A stretch of 64,000 nucleotides of DNA from Chloroflexota bacterium (GTDB lineage: Bacteria; Chloroflexota; Anaerolineae; Anaerolineales; Villigracilaceae). This document shows, one piece after another, positions 45,378 to 54,354 of the stretch. The number at the start of each line of letters is the position of its first letter. The stretch's first letter is position 1. The notes beneath the pieces are model-generated. The model ran no database searches. It saw nothing but the letters and a program-made list of their open reading frames with translations, and had not been told where the DNA came from. A program made the position numbers and the translations under genes. The stretch is taken from NCBI GenBank assembly GCA_016191845.1, contig JACPVF010000013.1:372001-436000 (forward strand), written 5' to 3'.

Positions 45378-45776
45378 ATGAGTAATCAATCGGTCAAGCG
45401 TATCTTATGTGTGGAAGACGAACAGGAGATGATTGATCTTATCCGTCTGATCCTGGGACGGCGCGGCTTCGATGTTAAAGGGGCCGCAGGTGGGAAGGAG
45501 GGCCTCAGGCTGGTCCGCGAGGAATTGCCCGACCTGGTCCTGCTTGACCTGATGATGCCCGATATGGACGGGTGGGAAGTATACCAGCAAATGAAAGCGG
45601 ACGAAAAAACCCGCGACATTCCTGTCATCGTCGTCACCGCCAAGGCTCAAAACATCGACCGCGTGTTGGGCATCCACATTGCCAAGGTGGATGACTACAT
45701 CACCAAGCCGTTCAGCCCCCAGGAACTGCTCAACAGCGTGGAAAAGGTCCTCAGTCAACACAACCTGGTTTCCTAA
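45378..45776 (+). CDS. Single-domain response regulator (receiver only)
   Basis: 132 residues from ATG 45378; the frame is open much further upstream but that part is antisense to xth. Receiver features: acidic pocket VEDEQE, phospho-acceptor D57 in LVLLDLMMPDMDG, T87 in VVTAKA and K110 in YITKPFSPQE. There is no output domain, so it probably signals by protein contact, as CheY-like proteins do. No histidine kinase is adjacent. Confidence 0.92.
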   Translation: MSNQSVKRILCVEDEQEMIDLIRLILGRRGFDVKGAAGGKEGLRLVREELPDLVLLDLMMPDMDGWEVYQQMKADEKTRDIPVIVVTAKAQNIDRVLGIHIAKVDDYITKPFSPQELLNSVEKVLSQHNLVS

Positions 45777-45782
45777 TTTCTC

Positions 45783-45802
45783 GGGCGGCCTGCAGGCCGC
45801 CC
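45783..45802 (+). terminator. Terminator after the response regulator
   Basis: A 20-bp perfect palindrome GGGCGGCCTGCAGGCCGCCC followed by TCTTTC, 6 nt after the stop. Confidence 0.75.
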
Positions 45803-45816
45803 TCTTTCATGATTCC

Positions 45817-46188
45817 ATGCCCCGTCCCATCCACATCCAAAATCTCACCCATCCTTTGCCCACCCCCGCCCAAGTGGGGTTTTGCGACTCATTCCTGTGT
45901 CGCCTGCGCGGACTGATGTTCCGCTCTTCACTTGGCCATGACGAGGGCCTGCTTCTGGTCGAAGGGCGCGACTCCCGCCTCGACTCGTCCATCCACATGT
46001 TCTTCGTCCCCTTCGATCTGGCCGTCTTCTGGATCGACTCCAGTCTGACAGTGGTGGACAAGGTCATCGCCAAATCATGGAAACCCGCCTACCTGTCGAA
46101 GGTGCCCGCTCGTTACATCCTCGAGATCCATCCCGACCGTTGGGAAGATTATCAGATTGGGGACAAAGTTGAATTCAAGAACAATTAG
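45817..46188 (+). CDS. DUF192 family protein
   Basis: 123 residues from ATG 45817. DUF192 features: CRLRGLMFRSSLGHDEGLLL, then SSIHMFFVPFDLAVFWID, VDKVIAKSWKPAYL and the closing IGDKVEF. Members are small beta-rich proteins, often extracytoplasmic; no signal peptide is visible here. Function unknown. The final 32 bp overlap the next frame. Confidence 0.87.
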   Translation: MPRPIHIQNLTHPLPTPAQVGFCDSFLCRLRGLMFRSSLGHDEGLLLVEGRDSRLDSSIHMFFVPFDLAVFWIDSSLTVVDKVIAKSWKPAYLSKVPARYILEIHPDRWEDYQIGDKVEFKNN

Positions 46189-47578
46189 AACCTTTTCCAT
46201 TATTCTGTTGGTCGTCAGCCTGTTTGGGCTGGCTCTGCCTGCCTCCGCGCAAGACGGCGGTCCGTACTACGTGGTCCAGTCGGGCGATACGTTGTCCTCG
46301 ATCGCCTCACGTTTCAACATCAGTGTGGATGACCTGATGAACGCCAATAACCTGGCCGACAGCAATATCTTCGCGGGGCAGCAACTCGTCATCCCCGGGC
46401 TGGAAGGGGTCAGCGGCGTGCTCGATACTGCCCTGGTCAATTTCGGTGACTCCTATCGCAGCCTGATGCGCCGCACACAGATTGCTCCTGATCTCTTCCG
46501 AAAACTCAACCGCATCATAAGCCCCACCGAGTTTTACGTCGGCGCGAGCATGATCATCCCACAGCAGGCGGATGCTTTAACCTACGCCAGCATGAGTCCC
46601 AAGGCGGGAGAATCCACGCTGGAGATGGCCGTCCGCAACAACACCGACGAGTGGTCGGTCAGCACCCTCAACGATCTGTCTGGACCCTGGGCTGGTCTGC
46701 CTGGAGACACGCTGTATGCCCCTGGAACTGGCTCCGGTCAACCCGCCAGCGGACTACCCCCTGCTTTCGAAAGCGCGAGCATCCCCTATCTGCCACTCAA
46801 ACAGGGCGGCACAGGCGAGATCATCGTGAAGACCCAGCCTGGGGTCACGCTCGGTGGTGTTCTCGTGGATCATCCCCTGCATTTCTTCCCCATGGACGAT
46901 GGCAGACAGGTAGCGCTCCAGGGCGTGTACGCCTTGCTCGATCCCGGTCTATATCCCCTGCGCATCGACGCCACCCTGCCCGATGGCACCACGCAATCAT
47001 ACGAACAGATGGTGATCGTGGTCTCGGGCAATTATCCTGACGACCCACTCTTGTATGTTGACCCGGCTACCATCGACCCCGCTGCTACAGGTCCCGAGTT
47101 GGATCAATTGACCCTCATCACCACACCAGCTAACCCGGAAAAATATTGGAACGGGGATTTCATCTCCCCCGCCATCCAATACGCCGACTCCACCTACTTC
47201 ACTTCGCGTTATGGCAACCGCCGTACTTACATCGGCCAAGGCACGGACCTCACCGTGGATGGCTTCCACACAGGCCTCGATTTCGGCGGAGGGACAGGGC
47301 TGCCCATCACGGCACCAGCGGCCGGGCGCGTGGTCTTCGCCAGTTTTTGGACCGTGCGTGGCAATGCCACTGTGATTGACCACGGCTGGGGCGTATATAG
47401 CGGTTTCTGGCATCAGTCCGAGTTCCAGGTCCAGGTGGGGGATATGGTCGAGCAGGGACAGGTCATCGGCCTGGTGGGAGGCACGGGCCGCATCACCGGC
47501 CCGCATCTGCACTGGGAATTGTGGGTTAACGGCGTCCAGGTGGATCCGCTTGACTGGCTGAATCAATCCTACCCATAA
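46157..47578 (+). CDS. Secreted LysM and M23 peptidase-domain protein
   Basis: 473 residues. A signal peptide (ending LPASA) precedes a LysM domain (YVVQSGDTLSSIASRFNISVDDLMNANN, about 38-80). A second, diverged LysM-like segment (SYRSLMRRTQIAPDLFRKLNRI) and a beta-rich middle follow, then a C-terminal M23/LytM domain with HTGLDFGGGTGLPITAPAAG and the HLHWE zinc-site motif. It probably cleaves or binds peptidoglycan. TTG 46157 is the earliest start; TTG 46169 with GGGG 8 nt before is equally plausible. Confidence 0.9.
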   Translation: MGTKLNSRTIRTFSIILLVVSLFGLALPASAQDGGPYYVVQSGDTLSSIASRFNISVDDLMNANNLADSNIFAGQQLVIPGLEGVSGVLDTALVNFGDSYRSLMRRTQIAPDLFRKLNRIISPTEFYVGASMIIPQQADALTYASMSPKAGESTLEMAVRNNTDEWSVSTLNDLSGPWAGLPGDTLYAPGTGSGQPASGLPPAFESASIPYLPLKQGGTGEIIVKTQPGVTLGGVLVDHPLHFFPMDDGRQVALQGVYALLDPGLYPLRIDATLPDGTTQSYEQMVIVVSGNYPDDPLLYVDPATIDPAATGPELDQLTLITTPANPEKYWNGDFISPAIQYADSTYFTSRYGNRRTYIGQGTDLTVDGFHTGLDFGGGTGLPITAPAAGRVVFASFWTVRGNATVIDHGWGVYSGFWHQSEFQVQVGDMVEQGQVIGLVGGTGRITGPHLHWELWVNGVQVDPLDWLNQSYP

Positions 47579-47581
47579 TGG

Positions 47582-47610
47582 TTGCGTCGCCTTTCTGAAT
47601 ATGCTACACT
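47582..47610 (+). promoter_or_regulatory. Promoter just ahead of the cyclic-nucleotide-binding gene
   Basis: -35 TTGCGT (47582-47587), 17-bp spacer, -10 TACACT (47605-47610). The start site would fall within about 5 nt of ATG 47621, implying a leaderless mRNA. Confidence 0.6.
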
Positions 47611-47620
47611 TTCAAATGCT

Positions 47621-48118
47621 ATGACCTCATTCGTCAACTACCTCAAACAGAGCGACATTTTCTACCAGTTCACGTCCACCCAGTTGGAATTGGTGGCGAA
47701 CCTTTGCCAGGAAGTGGTGTTTAATGAAGGGGACGTAATTTTCCCCGAAAACAGTTCCAGCAAGGAATTGTACGTTATCACCCAGGGCGAGGTGGATATC
47801 CTGATTAACTCAGCCATTGTTGGTCCAGCAGGCACGAGTCAACAGGACACCGTGGTCTCCAAACTCCGCCGTGGACAATCCTTCGGCGAGGTGGCATTGG
47901 TGGACGAGGGCTTGCGCTCGGCTTCAGCCCGCGCTGCCCACAAGGATACTCATCTGCTGGTCATCCCACGCGACAAGTTGATCATGTTGTGCGAGACCTA
48001 CCCGCAGTTGGGCTTCCGTTTGATGTATAACCTGGCTGCAGATCTCGCCATGAAAATGCGCAATACCGATCTGCGCATTCGCGAGCAACTGCTGTACAAG
48101 CCGCCAGCCAAAAAATAA
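47621..48118 (+). CDS. Cyclic-nucleotide-binding domain protein
   Basis: 165 residues from ATG 47621 (the in-frame codons back to 47582 lie over the promoter). A single cNMP-binding fold is visible: FNEGDVIFPENSSSKELYVITQGEVDILI, then RRGQSFGEVALVDEGLRSASARAAHKDT, which contains the phosphate-binding cassette (FGE...RSASA). There is no helix-turn-helix DNA-binding domain as in CRP, so it likely acts as a regulatory module on a partner. Confidence 0.88.
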   Translation: MTSFVNYLKQSDIFYQFTSTQLELVANLCQEVVFNEGDVIFPENSSSKELYVITQGEVDILINSAIVGPAGTSQQDTVVSKLRRGQSFGEVALVDEGLRSASARAAHKDTHLLVIPRDKLIMLCETYPQLGFRLMYNLAADLAMKMRNTDLRIREQLLYKPPAKK

Positions 48119-48135
48119 AAGTATAGACAAAAGGC

Positions 48136-48164
48136 TTGACCATTGAACAAAATTGTCTTACCAT
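48136..48164 (+). promoter_or_regulatory. Promoter of the liv operon
   Basis: -35 TTGACC (48136-48141), 17-bp spacer, -10 TACCAT (48159-48164). It leaves a leader of about 205 nt before livK. Confidence 0.6.
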
Positions 48165-48207
48165 TAGCGATTAATAATTTGTGGTAGTCTTAGTGTAGTA
48201 GCAACAA

Positions 48208-48241
48208 GCCGTGAGAAATTTCCAAGGGATATTTCTCCGGC
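48208..48241 (+). promoter_or_regulatory. Terminator-like hairpin in the liv leader
   Basis: GCCG and GAGAAAT pair with ATTTCTC and CGGC around a short loop, with one bulge and one mismatch, followed by TTTCTTGT. A second small hairpin (GGACAAT / ATTGTCT) lies at about 48292-48312. No gene is seen in the leader. Confidence 0.5.
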
Positions 48242-48376
48242 TTTCTTGTAAATAGGCTTCACCCCCAAACTTCGCCAAAAGGAGGTGGTGCGGACAATAG
48301 AGAGCATTGTCTGCCTGTTTTGTGCAACCCGTTCGCGGGTATCGAAATCAGACATTGACATCGGAGGAGTAAGAAA

Positions 48377-49699
48377 ATGACCAAGCGTTTGTTCGCTCTG
48401 CTTTCCGTGCTCGTGGTCGCCAGCCTCGCGCTCGCGGCCTGCGGCACCACCCCCCCTGCCGCCACGGAAGCTCCCGCCACTGAGGCGCCTGCCACGCAGG
48501 CTCCCGCCGCCACGGAACCGCCGGCCGCTGGCCCGGTGGGCACGCTCAAGATCGTCTCCAGCCTGCCCATGACCGGTTCTTCCCTGACCCAGACCCAGAC
48601 CATCGTCAACGCCATGCAGTTGCGCCTCGAGCAGGCCAATTACACCGCCTGTGGTGGCAAGTACACCCTCGAGTATGAAGCCTGGGATGATGCCTCTGCT
48701 GCGCTCGGCAAGTGGGATCCCGCCGTCGAGACCGAGAATGCCAACAAGGCTGCCGCCGATCCCGCGATCGTGGCCTACCTCGGCACCTTCAACTCGGGCG
48801 CCGCCAAGCTGTCCATCCCGATCCTGAATCAGGCTGGTCCGCTCACCATGATCTCCCCGGCCAACACCAACCCCGGCCTGACCAAGGCTGACAAGGACCT
48901 GCCCGGTGTGACCGATTCCTACTACCCGACCGGTGTTCGCAACTACTCCCGCGTCGTCGCCGCTGACGATATCCAGGGCAAGGTTGCCGCCAACTTCGTG
49001 AAGTCCCTCGGCGCCACCACCGTTTACATCCTCGATGACAACGAACTGTACGGCAAGGGCGTTGCAGATGTATTCGAAGCCACCGCCAAGGAAATCGGCC
49101 TGACCGTTCTCGGCCACGAGTCCATCGACCCGAAGGCTGCTGACTACAAGGCCCTCATGACCAAGATCTCCACCAGCAACAATGGCGCCGCTCCGGATGC
49201 CATCTACGTTGGCATGGTCGTTGACAACAACGCCTCCCAGCTGCTCAAGGACAAGGTCGCCATCATGGGCGACAACGAGAAGGTCAAGTACGTCGGCCCC
49301 GATGGCATCCAGACCCAGGCCTTCATCGACGGCGCTGGCGCTGACGTGGCCGAAGGCGCCTATGCCTCCGTCGCCGGCGTTCCGCTGGACAAGCTGCCCC
49401 CCTCTGGTCTGCAGTTCGTCAAGGACTATGAGGCCAAGTACGGCAAGCTGACCGAACCCTACGCTGTGTACGGCTATGAGACCATGAACGTGGCTCTCAA
49501 GGCCATCGAAGATGTCTGCGCCGCCGGTGGCGATCCCGCCGATCGCGCCGCCGTCAACACTGCGGTCTTCGCCATCAAGAACTTCGACGGCGCTCTCGGC
49601 ACCTGGTCGTTTGATGCCAACGGCGACACCAGCCTCACCGACATGACCTTCTACCAGGTCCAGGGCGGTGGGTACGTGTCCGTCGGCACCTTCAAGTAA
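48377..49699 (+). CDS. livK: Branched-chain amino acid-type ABC substrate-binding lipoprotein
   Basis: 440 residues. Lipobox LALAAC, then a repetitive Ala/Pro/Thr linker (APATEAPATQAPAATEPPA) and a LivJ/LivK-type periplasmic-binding fold (LKIVSSLPMTGSS, VVAYLGTFNSGAAKLSIPILNQAG, VYILDDNELYGKGVADVF). It captures an amino acid or related ligand for the LivHMGF membrane complex encoded downstream. Codon use is strongly biased to C-ending codons, as in highly expressed genes. Specificity is unproven; leucine/isoleucine/valine is the family default. Confidence 0.9.
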   Translation: MTKRLFALLSVLVVASLALAACGTTPPAATEAPATEAPATQAPAATEPPAAGPVGTLKIVSSLPMTGSSLTQTQTIVNAMQLRLEQANYTACGGKYTLEYEAWDDASAALGKWDPAVETENANKAAADPAIVAYLGTFNSGAAKLSIPILNQAGPLTMISPANTNPGLTKADKDLPGVTDSYYPTGVRNYSRVVAADDIQGKVAANFVKSLGATTVYILDDNELYGKGVADVFEATAKEIGLTVLGHESIDPKAADYKALMTKISTSNNGAAPDAIYVGMVVDNNASQLLKDKVAIMGDNEKVKYVGPDGIQTQAFIDGAGADVAEGAYASVAGVPLDKLPPSGLQFVKDYEAKYGKLTEPYAVYGYETMNVALKAIEDVCAAGGDPADRAAVNTAVFAIKNFDGALGTWSFDANGDTSLTDMTFYQVQGGGYVSVGTFK

Positions 49700-49718
49700 T
49701 CCAGCACTCAGTTCAACT

Positions 49719-49743
49719 GGGGGCGGCATTGATTGCCGCCCCC
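49719..49743 (+). terminator. Hairpin between livK and livH
   Basis: Arms GGGGGCGGCA / TGCCGCCCCC followed by ACATTTTTG. Such leaky terminators commonly keep the binding protein more abundant than the permease. Confidence 0.75.
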
Positions 49744-49773
49744 ACATTTTTGTCCTGACAGCCAAGGAGCACC

Positions 49774-50889
49774 ATGGAAACCACTAAAAAGAAATTCAAC
49801 TGGCGAGGGCTTGGCGTTTCATTATTGGTCCTGTACATCGTATTTTTGATTGGCCCAATCGCCAGTCTGGACGTACCGTCCATCGTAACAGCAATCAAAG
49901 CTAATCCTATTCAATTGATCCAGTTCCTGATCATTGGCATCTCCAATGGCGCGATCATCGCCATCATTGCGCTCGGCTACACCATGGTGTATGGCATCAT
50001 CGAATTGATCAATTTCGCCCATGGTGATGTGTACATGATCGGCGTGTTCACATCCCTTACCGTCCTTTCTGTGACAGGAACGCTCGACAGCAAGGATCCG
50101 GTCAAGATTGCTCTTGGGTTAATCCTGGCACTGGTCGTTGCTGTTGTGGTCGGCGCTGTGCTCAATGCATCCATTGAGCGTCTTGCCTATCGCCGTCTGC
50201 GCAACGCACCGCGCCTGGCCCCATTGATCTCGGCCATCGGCATGTCCTTCATCATTGAAAACCTGGGTCTGATGTGGGCCGCCCAGGCCTGGCTGGTGCC
50301 TTCCTTCGGAACCACTGGCGGCGCCTCCCAAAAAGTATTCCCGGACATGCTCTCAGTCATGTTCAACAGCCTTGGACAGGACGTGAATCTCCTAGCTTCC
50401 TCCGGGCTGCCTTTGCGCTTCACCATCAAGGATTTGCTCGTCATTATTCTTGCCGTCAGTTTGATGATCGGCCTTTATCTGTTTGTGCAGCGGACCACCT
50501 TGGGTAAGGCCATGCGCGCCACAGCCCAAAACCGTGACGCCGCCAAGATGCTCGGCATCGACATTGACTGGGTCATCACCGCCACCTTCCTGATCGGTGG
50601 AGGTCTGGCTGGGGCCGCCGGTCTGATGGCCGGGTTGTATAACAACACAGCCTGGTGGTTCATGGGTTTCCGCGCGGGCTTGCAATCCTTCACGGCAGCA
50701 GTATTGGGCGGCATCGGCAACATCACCGGTGCCATGCTTGGCGGTTTCCTGATCGGCCTGCTGGCTTCCTTTAGCGACGGCTATCTGAGTACCCGCTGGA
50801 CGAATGCATGGGTCTTCACCGTGCTTGTCCTGATCCTTCTCTTCCGCCCCACCGGCCTGCTCGGCGAGCAAACCGGCCAGAAGGCCTAG
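49774..50889 (+). CDS. livH: Branched-chain amino acid ABC permease LivH
   Basis: 371 residues with about nine spans. Landmarks are IIGISNGAIIAIIALGYTMVYGIIELINFAHGDVYMIG and, near the end, LGGIGNITGAMLGGFLIGLLAS; the EAA-like loop MRATAQNRDAAKMLGIDIDWV contacts the ATPase. Forms the channel with LivM. CAAGGAG precedes the start. Confidence 0.94.
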   Translation: METTKKKFNWRGLGVSLLVLYIVFLIGPIASLDVPSIVTAIKANPIQLIQFLIIGISNGAIIAIIALGYTMVYGIIELINFAHGDVYMIGVFTSLTVLSVTGTLDSKDPVKIALGLILALVVAVVVGAVLNASIERLAYRRLRNAPRLAPLISAIGMSFIIENLGLMWAAQAWLVPSFGTTGGASQKVFPDMLSVMFNSLGQDVNLLASSGLPLRFTIKDLLVIILAVSLMIGLYLFVQRTTLGKAMRATAQNRDAAKMLGIDIDWVITATFLIGGGLAGAAGLMAGLYNNTAWWFMGFRAGLQSFTAAVLGGIGNITGAMLGGFLIGLLASFSDGYLSTRWTNAWVFTVLVLILLFRPTGLLGEQTGQKA

Positions 50890-50900
50890 GAGGTGATTTC

Positions 50901-52667
50901 ATGAAATACATTCGTTCCGGCATCACCTTCGGACTGATCGGCGGCGCGCTGACCCTGCTTTTCGGCGGCTGGTCTGTGGCTGTCATCGGCAGCCTGATGG
51001 GCATCGGTCTCGGCCTTGCGCTCGGTGGAAGTTTCGAACGCAAGGATCCGCTCAAAATTGCAGCGACCGTCCTCCCGAGCGCGCTTGTGGCGGCTGTTAT
51101 TCTGGTTGCTTTGAGCTTCTACCAAAACAGTGTCGTCCAGGAGGCGATCGGCAAACGTCCCTTTGCCGCCAACCTGGCGCTCAACGCCAACCTGATCGGG
51201 TTCTTTGGCTCGGTCCTTTTTGCAGCTTTTGTGGCTGCCATCCACGGCCTGCCCCAAAATCAGGAGCGCGCCATCAAGATCGCGTTATTGGCAACGCTCG
51301 TGGTTCTCTTCCCCTTCATCGATAAACTCACCGCCCTGCGTTGGACCGCCCAGATCATCTTCGCGTTGATCTTCGTGATCCTCGGCCTGGGCTTGAACAT
51401 CGTGGTCGGTTACGCCGGTCTGCTCGACCTTGGATACGCGGCCTTCTTCGCCATCGGCGCGTATACGACAGGCATCCTGTCTTCACCGCAGCATGGCATC
51501 TTCCTGAACTTCTGGCTGGTGATCTGGATCGCTGCTGCCATGGCCGCCGTCTGGGGCCTGATGCTTGGTGCGCCGACTCTACCATTGCGCGGTGACTACC
51601 TGGCCATTGTGACGCTTGGGTTCGGCGAGATCGTCCCGGTGCTCTTCAAGAACCTGACGGACGTGACCATTAAAGAACCGCTCACCTGCTGGATCCTGCC
51701 CGGCCTCATGAATTTGTTCGGGGCGCAGACCACCATGTCTTGCATCACCCTGGTGGAGCATGAAGACCTGACGGCTGGCGACAAGGGCATCAGCCCAATC
51801 GGTCGCCCGTCATTGCCCATCATTTCGCCTAATGAAGCGGTGGGGCTCGCCCTTGTTGTCAAGGTGGTCGTTTTGGTGCTGATTGTCGGCCTGATTGGCT
51901 ACTACCTCTTCCGCGCCATCAGCAGCAAACAATACAAGCGGGTGGCTGGACTGGCCGCAGGTCTCCTGGCCGCCATCGTCTTCTTCATCCCGCTGCCGCA
52001 CCCCGAAAAGGGATTCATGGCGACTTTCATGGCAGTAATCCAGCCTGGTGAGTTCAAATCCAATGATCCCACCACCTGGTACTTCCTGATCATCGCGATC
52101 ATTCTGCTCTCGATCTTCGTGATCCAGCGTCTGCGTGACAGCCGCCTAGGCCGTGCGTGGATGGCGATCCGCGAGGACGAACTGGCCGCTGCACAGATGG
52201 GCATCGATCCGGTCCGAACCAAACTGGCCGCCTTCGCAATGGGTGCCACCTTCTCGGGTTTTGCAGGCGCGTTCTACGCCGCCTACATTGCAGGCATCTT
52301 CCCGAGCGTCTTCGATTTCAGTACCTCGATCATCATCCTGTGCGTGGTCATTTTGGGCGGCATCGGCAATATCAACGGCGTGATCGTGGGCGGCCTCGCC
52401 ATCATGACCGCCGACCGCCTCTTCCTGCCCGCCCTCAAGGATTTCCTCTCCTCCTTGCTGACCCACACCATCCTGCCCTCGATCAGCGATCCCGTGGTGC
52501 AGTTGGCCGTCAAGGACAACGCCAACCCGATCCTGTACCGCTTCCTGCTCTTCGGCTTGACCCTGGTCATCATGATGGCAGTCCGGCCTGAAGGCCTGAT
52601 CCCCAACGCCCAGGTCCGCGCCGAGATGCACGGCGAGGAAGCAACGGCCGAAAAGGCCAAGGCATAG
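50901..52667 (+). CDS. livM: Branched-chain amino acid ABC permease LivM, enlarged
   Basis: 588 residues from ATG 50901 (AGGAGGTG upstream); typical LivM proteins are about 330-420. Core motifs are intact: LGLNIVVGYAGLLDLGYAAFFAIGAYT, LRGDYLAIVTLGFGEIVPVL, RAWMAIREDELAAAQMGIDPVRTKLAAF, LGGIGNINGVIVGG. The extra length comes from about 150 hydrophobic N-terminal residues and an added segment with two spans in the middle (about 320-410). It is the second half of the channel with LivH. Confidence 0.93.
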   Translation: MKYIRSGITFGLIGGALTLLFGGWSVAVIGSLMGIGLGLALGGSFERKDPLKIAATVLPSALVAAVILVALSFYQNSVVQEAIGKRPFAANLALNANLIGFFGSVLFAAFVAAIHGLPQNQERAIKIALLATLVVLFPFIDKLTALRWTAQIIFALIFVILGLGLNIVVGYAGLLDLGYAAFFAIGAYTTGILSSPQHGIFLNFWLVIWIAAAMAAVWGLMLGAPTLPLRGDYLAIVTLGFGEIVPVLFKNLTDVTIKEPLTCWILPGLMNLFGAQTTMSCITLVEHEDLTAGDKGISPIGRPSLPIISPNEAVGLALVVKVVVLVLIVGLIGYYLFRAISSKQYKRVAGLAAGLLAAIVFFIPLPHPEKGFMATFMAVIQPGEFKSNDPTTWYFLIIAIILLSIFVIQRLRDSRLGRAWMAIREDELAAAQMGIDPVRTKLAAFAMGATFSGFAGAFYAAYIAGIFPSVFDFSTSIIILCVVILGGIGNINGVIVGGLAIMTADRLFLPALKDFLSSLLTHTILPSISDPVVQLAVKDNANPILYRFLLFGLTLVIMMAVRPEGLIPNAQVRAEMHGEEATAEKAKA

Positions 52668-52676
52668 GAGGCTGAT

Positions 52677-53456
52677 ATGTCCACATTCTTCGATGCAAAA
52701 GCCATCACTATGGTCTTTGGCGGCCTGACCGCCGTCAACAAGGTTGATTTCCAAATGGAAAAGGGCATGATCGCCTCGGTGATCGGCCCGAATGGCGCAG
52801 GCAAGACCACGTTTTTCAATACCATCACCCGTGTCTACAACCCCACCAGCGGCGAGATGACCTTCAACGGCCACAACCTGACCGGGTTGAAGCCCTTCCA
52901 GGTGACCGCCCTGGGCATCGCCCGCACTTTCCAAAATATCCGCCTTTTCGCGAACATGTCTGCCATCGAAAACGTGCTGGTTGGCGAGCATTGCCGCCTG
53001 ACCTCCAACCTGGTCGGACAAATCCTGCGGACGCCCGCCACCATGAAAGAGGAGGCCGAGGCCCGCGCCCGCGCCCTCGACATGCTGGAATATGTCGGTT
53101 TGAAACGCAGCGACGCCAACGTCACCGCCAAGAACCTGCCTTATGGCCTCCAGCGCCGCCTTGAGATTGCCCGTGCACTGGCCTCCAAGCCCCAGCTGCT
53201 CCTGCTCGACGAGCCGACTGCAGGCATGAACCCCAACGAGACCATCGACCTGACCAATTTCATCCAGCGCCTGCGCAACGAGTTGGGTCTGACCATCCTG
53301 CTGATCGAGCATCACATGCGCGTGGTCATGGTCATCTCCGACCGCGTCTCCGTGCTGGATTACGGCGAGAAGATCGCCGAAGGCTCCCCTGCTGAGGTCC
53401 AGAAGAACGAACGTGTGATCGAAGCGTACCTCGGCAAGGGTACCGCCACCAAATAA
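52677..53456 (+). CDS. livG: Branched-chain amino acid ABC ATPase LivG
   Basis: 259 residues. Walker A GPNGAGKTT, Q-loop RTFQNIRLFANMSA, a signature changed to LPYGLQRRLEIARAL (as usual in LivG), Walker B LLLLDEPTAGMNP and switch His in LIEHHM. It powers uptake together with LivF. GGAGG just upstream. Confidence 0.95.
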   Translation: MSTFFDAKAITMVFGGLTAVNKVDFQMEKGMIASVIGPNGAGKTTFFNTITRVYNPTSGEMTFNGHNLTGLKPFQVTALGIARTFQNIRLFANMSAIENVLVGEHCRLTSNLVGQILRTPATMKEEAEARARALDMLEYVGLKRSDANVTAKNLPYGLQRRLEIARALASKPQLLLLDEPTAGMNPNETIDLTNFIQRLRNELGLTILLIEHHMRVVMVISDRVSVLDYGEKIAEGSPAEVQKNERVIEAYLGKGTATK

Positions 53457-53471
53457 GAGGCGAGGATTCCA

Positions 53472-54179
53472 ATGCTTGAACTAAAAGATGTCCACACCTA
53501 CTACGGCAACATCCACGCCTTGAAAGGCATCTCACTGACCGTCAACGACGGCGAGATCGTCACCCTGATCGGCTCGAATGGCGCAGGCAAGAGCACCACG
53601 CTGCGCACCATCCAGGGACTCAACAAGCCCCGCTCGGGCTCTGTCGTCCTCGACGGCGTGGAACTGCACAAACTGCCTGCCCACCAGATCGCTGTGATGG
53701 GCGTGGCGCAAAGCCCCGAAGGTCGCATGATCTTTCCGCGCATGACCGTGCTTGAGAATCTGGAGATGGGCGCCTATGTCCGCAAGGACCGTTCGACCTT
53801 CAACGACGACCTCGAGCACGTCTTCAAGCTCTTCCCACGCCTGAAGGAACGCATCAACCAGAAGGGCGGGACACTCTCGGGCGGCGAACAGCAAATGCTC
53901 GCCATGGGCCGCGCCCTGATGGCCAAGCCCAAGATCCTTCTGCTGGACGAACCCTCCATGGGCCTCGCGCCCCTGCTGGTGGAGTTGATCTTCGACATCA
54001 TCCAGGAGATCAACAAGGAAGGCACCACCGTCCTGCTGGTGGAACAGAACGCGCTCATGGCACTGTCCATCGCCCATCGCGGATACGTCCTCCAGACAGG
54101 CGAGATCATCCTGAGCGATGATGCACAAAGCCTGAAGAACAACGAGATGGTGAAGAAATCCTACCTCGGCGTGGAATAG
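53472..54179 (+). CDS. livF: Branched-chain amino acid ABC ATPase LivF
   Basis: 235 residues. DVHTYYGNIHALKGISL opening, Walker A GSNGAGKST, SPEGRMIFPRMTVLENLEMGAY, signature LSGGEQQMLAMGRALM, Walker B LLLDEPSMGLAP and switch LLVEQNA are the LivF pattern. Last gene of the liv operon; terminator follows. Confidence 0.95.
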   Translation: MLELKDVHTYYGNIHALKGISLTVNDGEIVTLIGSNGAGKSTTLRTIQGLNKPRSGSVVLDGVELHKLPAHQIAVMGVAQSPEGRMIFPRMTVLENLEMGAYVRKDRSTFNDDLEHVFKLFPRLKERINQKGGTLSGGEQQMLAMGRALMAKPKILLLDEPSMGLAPLLVELIFDIIQEINKEGTTVLLVEQNALMALSIAHRGYVLQTGEIILSDDAQSLKNNEMVKKSYLGVE

Positions 54180-54201
54180 ACAACACGGCCCAATCTGACA
54201 C

Positions 54202-54245
54202 AAAGAAACCCGTTTTCGCGCAATGAGCGGAAAACGGGTTTCTTT
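54202..54245 (+). terminator. Terminator of the liv operon
   Basis: 16-bp arms AAAGAAACCCGTTTTC (54202-54217) and complement (54230-54245); A-run before, TTTCTTT at the 3' side. Confidence 0.85.
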
Positions 54246-54354
54246 ACAAAATTATTGGGAAAAAGCAATTATTCCGCCCCAGACCACAGGTTACAATGGC
54301 GCAAATGACCCTGGATTCGCGTGTACAATCTAGGATGAACCCATGGAGGCATGT

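Noticed and set aside
48164-49765. Long minus-strand open frame (over 500 codons) opposite livK
   Set aside because: It is the shadow of a C-ending-codon-rich gene; the translation is low-complexity Gly/Asp/His/Val with no motif, while the plus strand encodes a clear lipoprotein.
52146-53315. Minus-strand frame across the livM/livG junction
   Set aside because: Spans two real genes in antisense and shows no domain.
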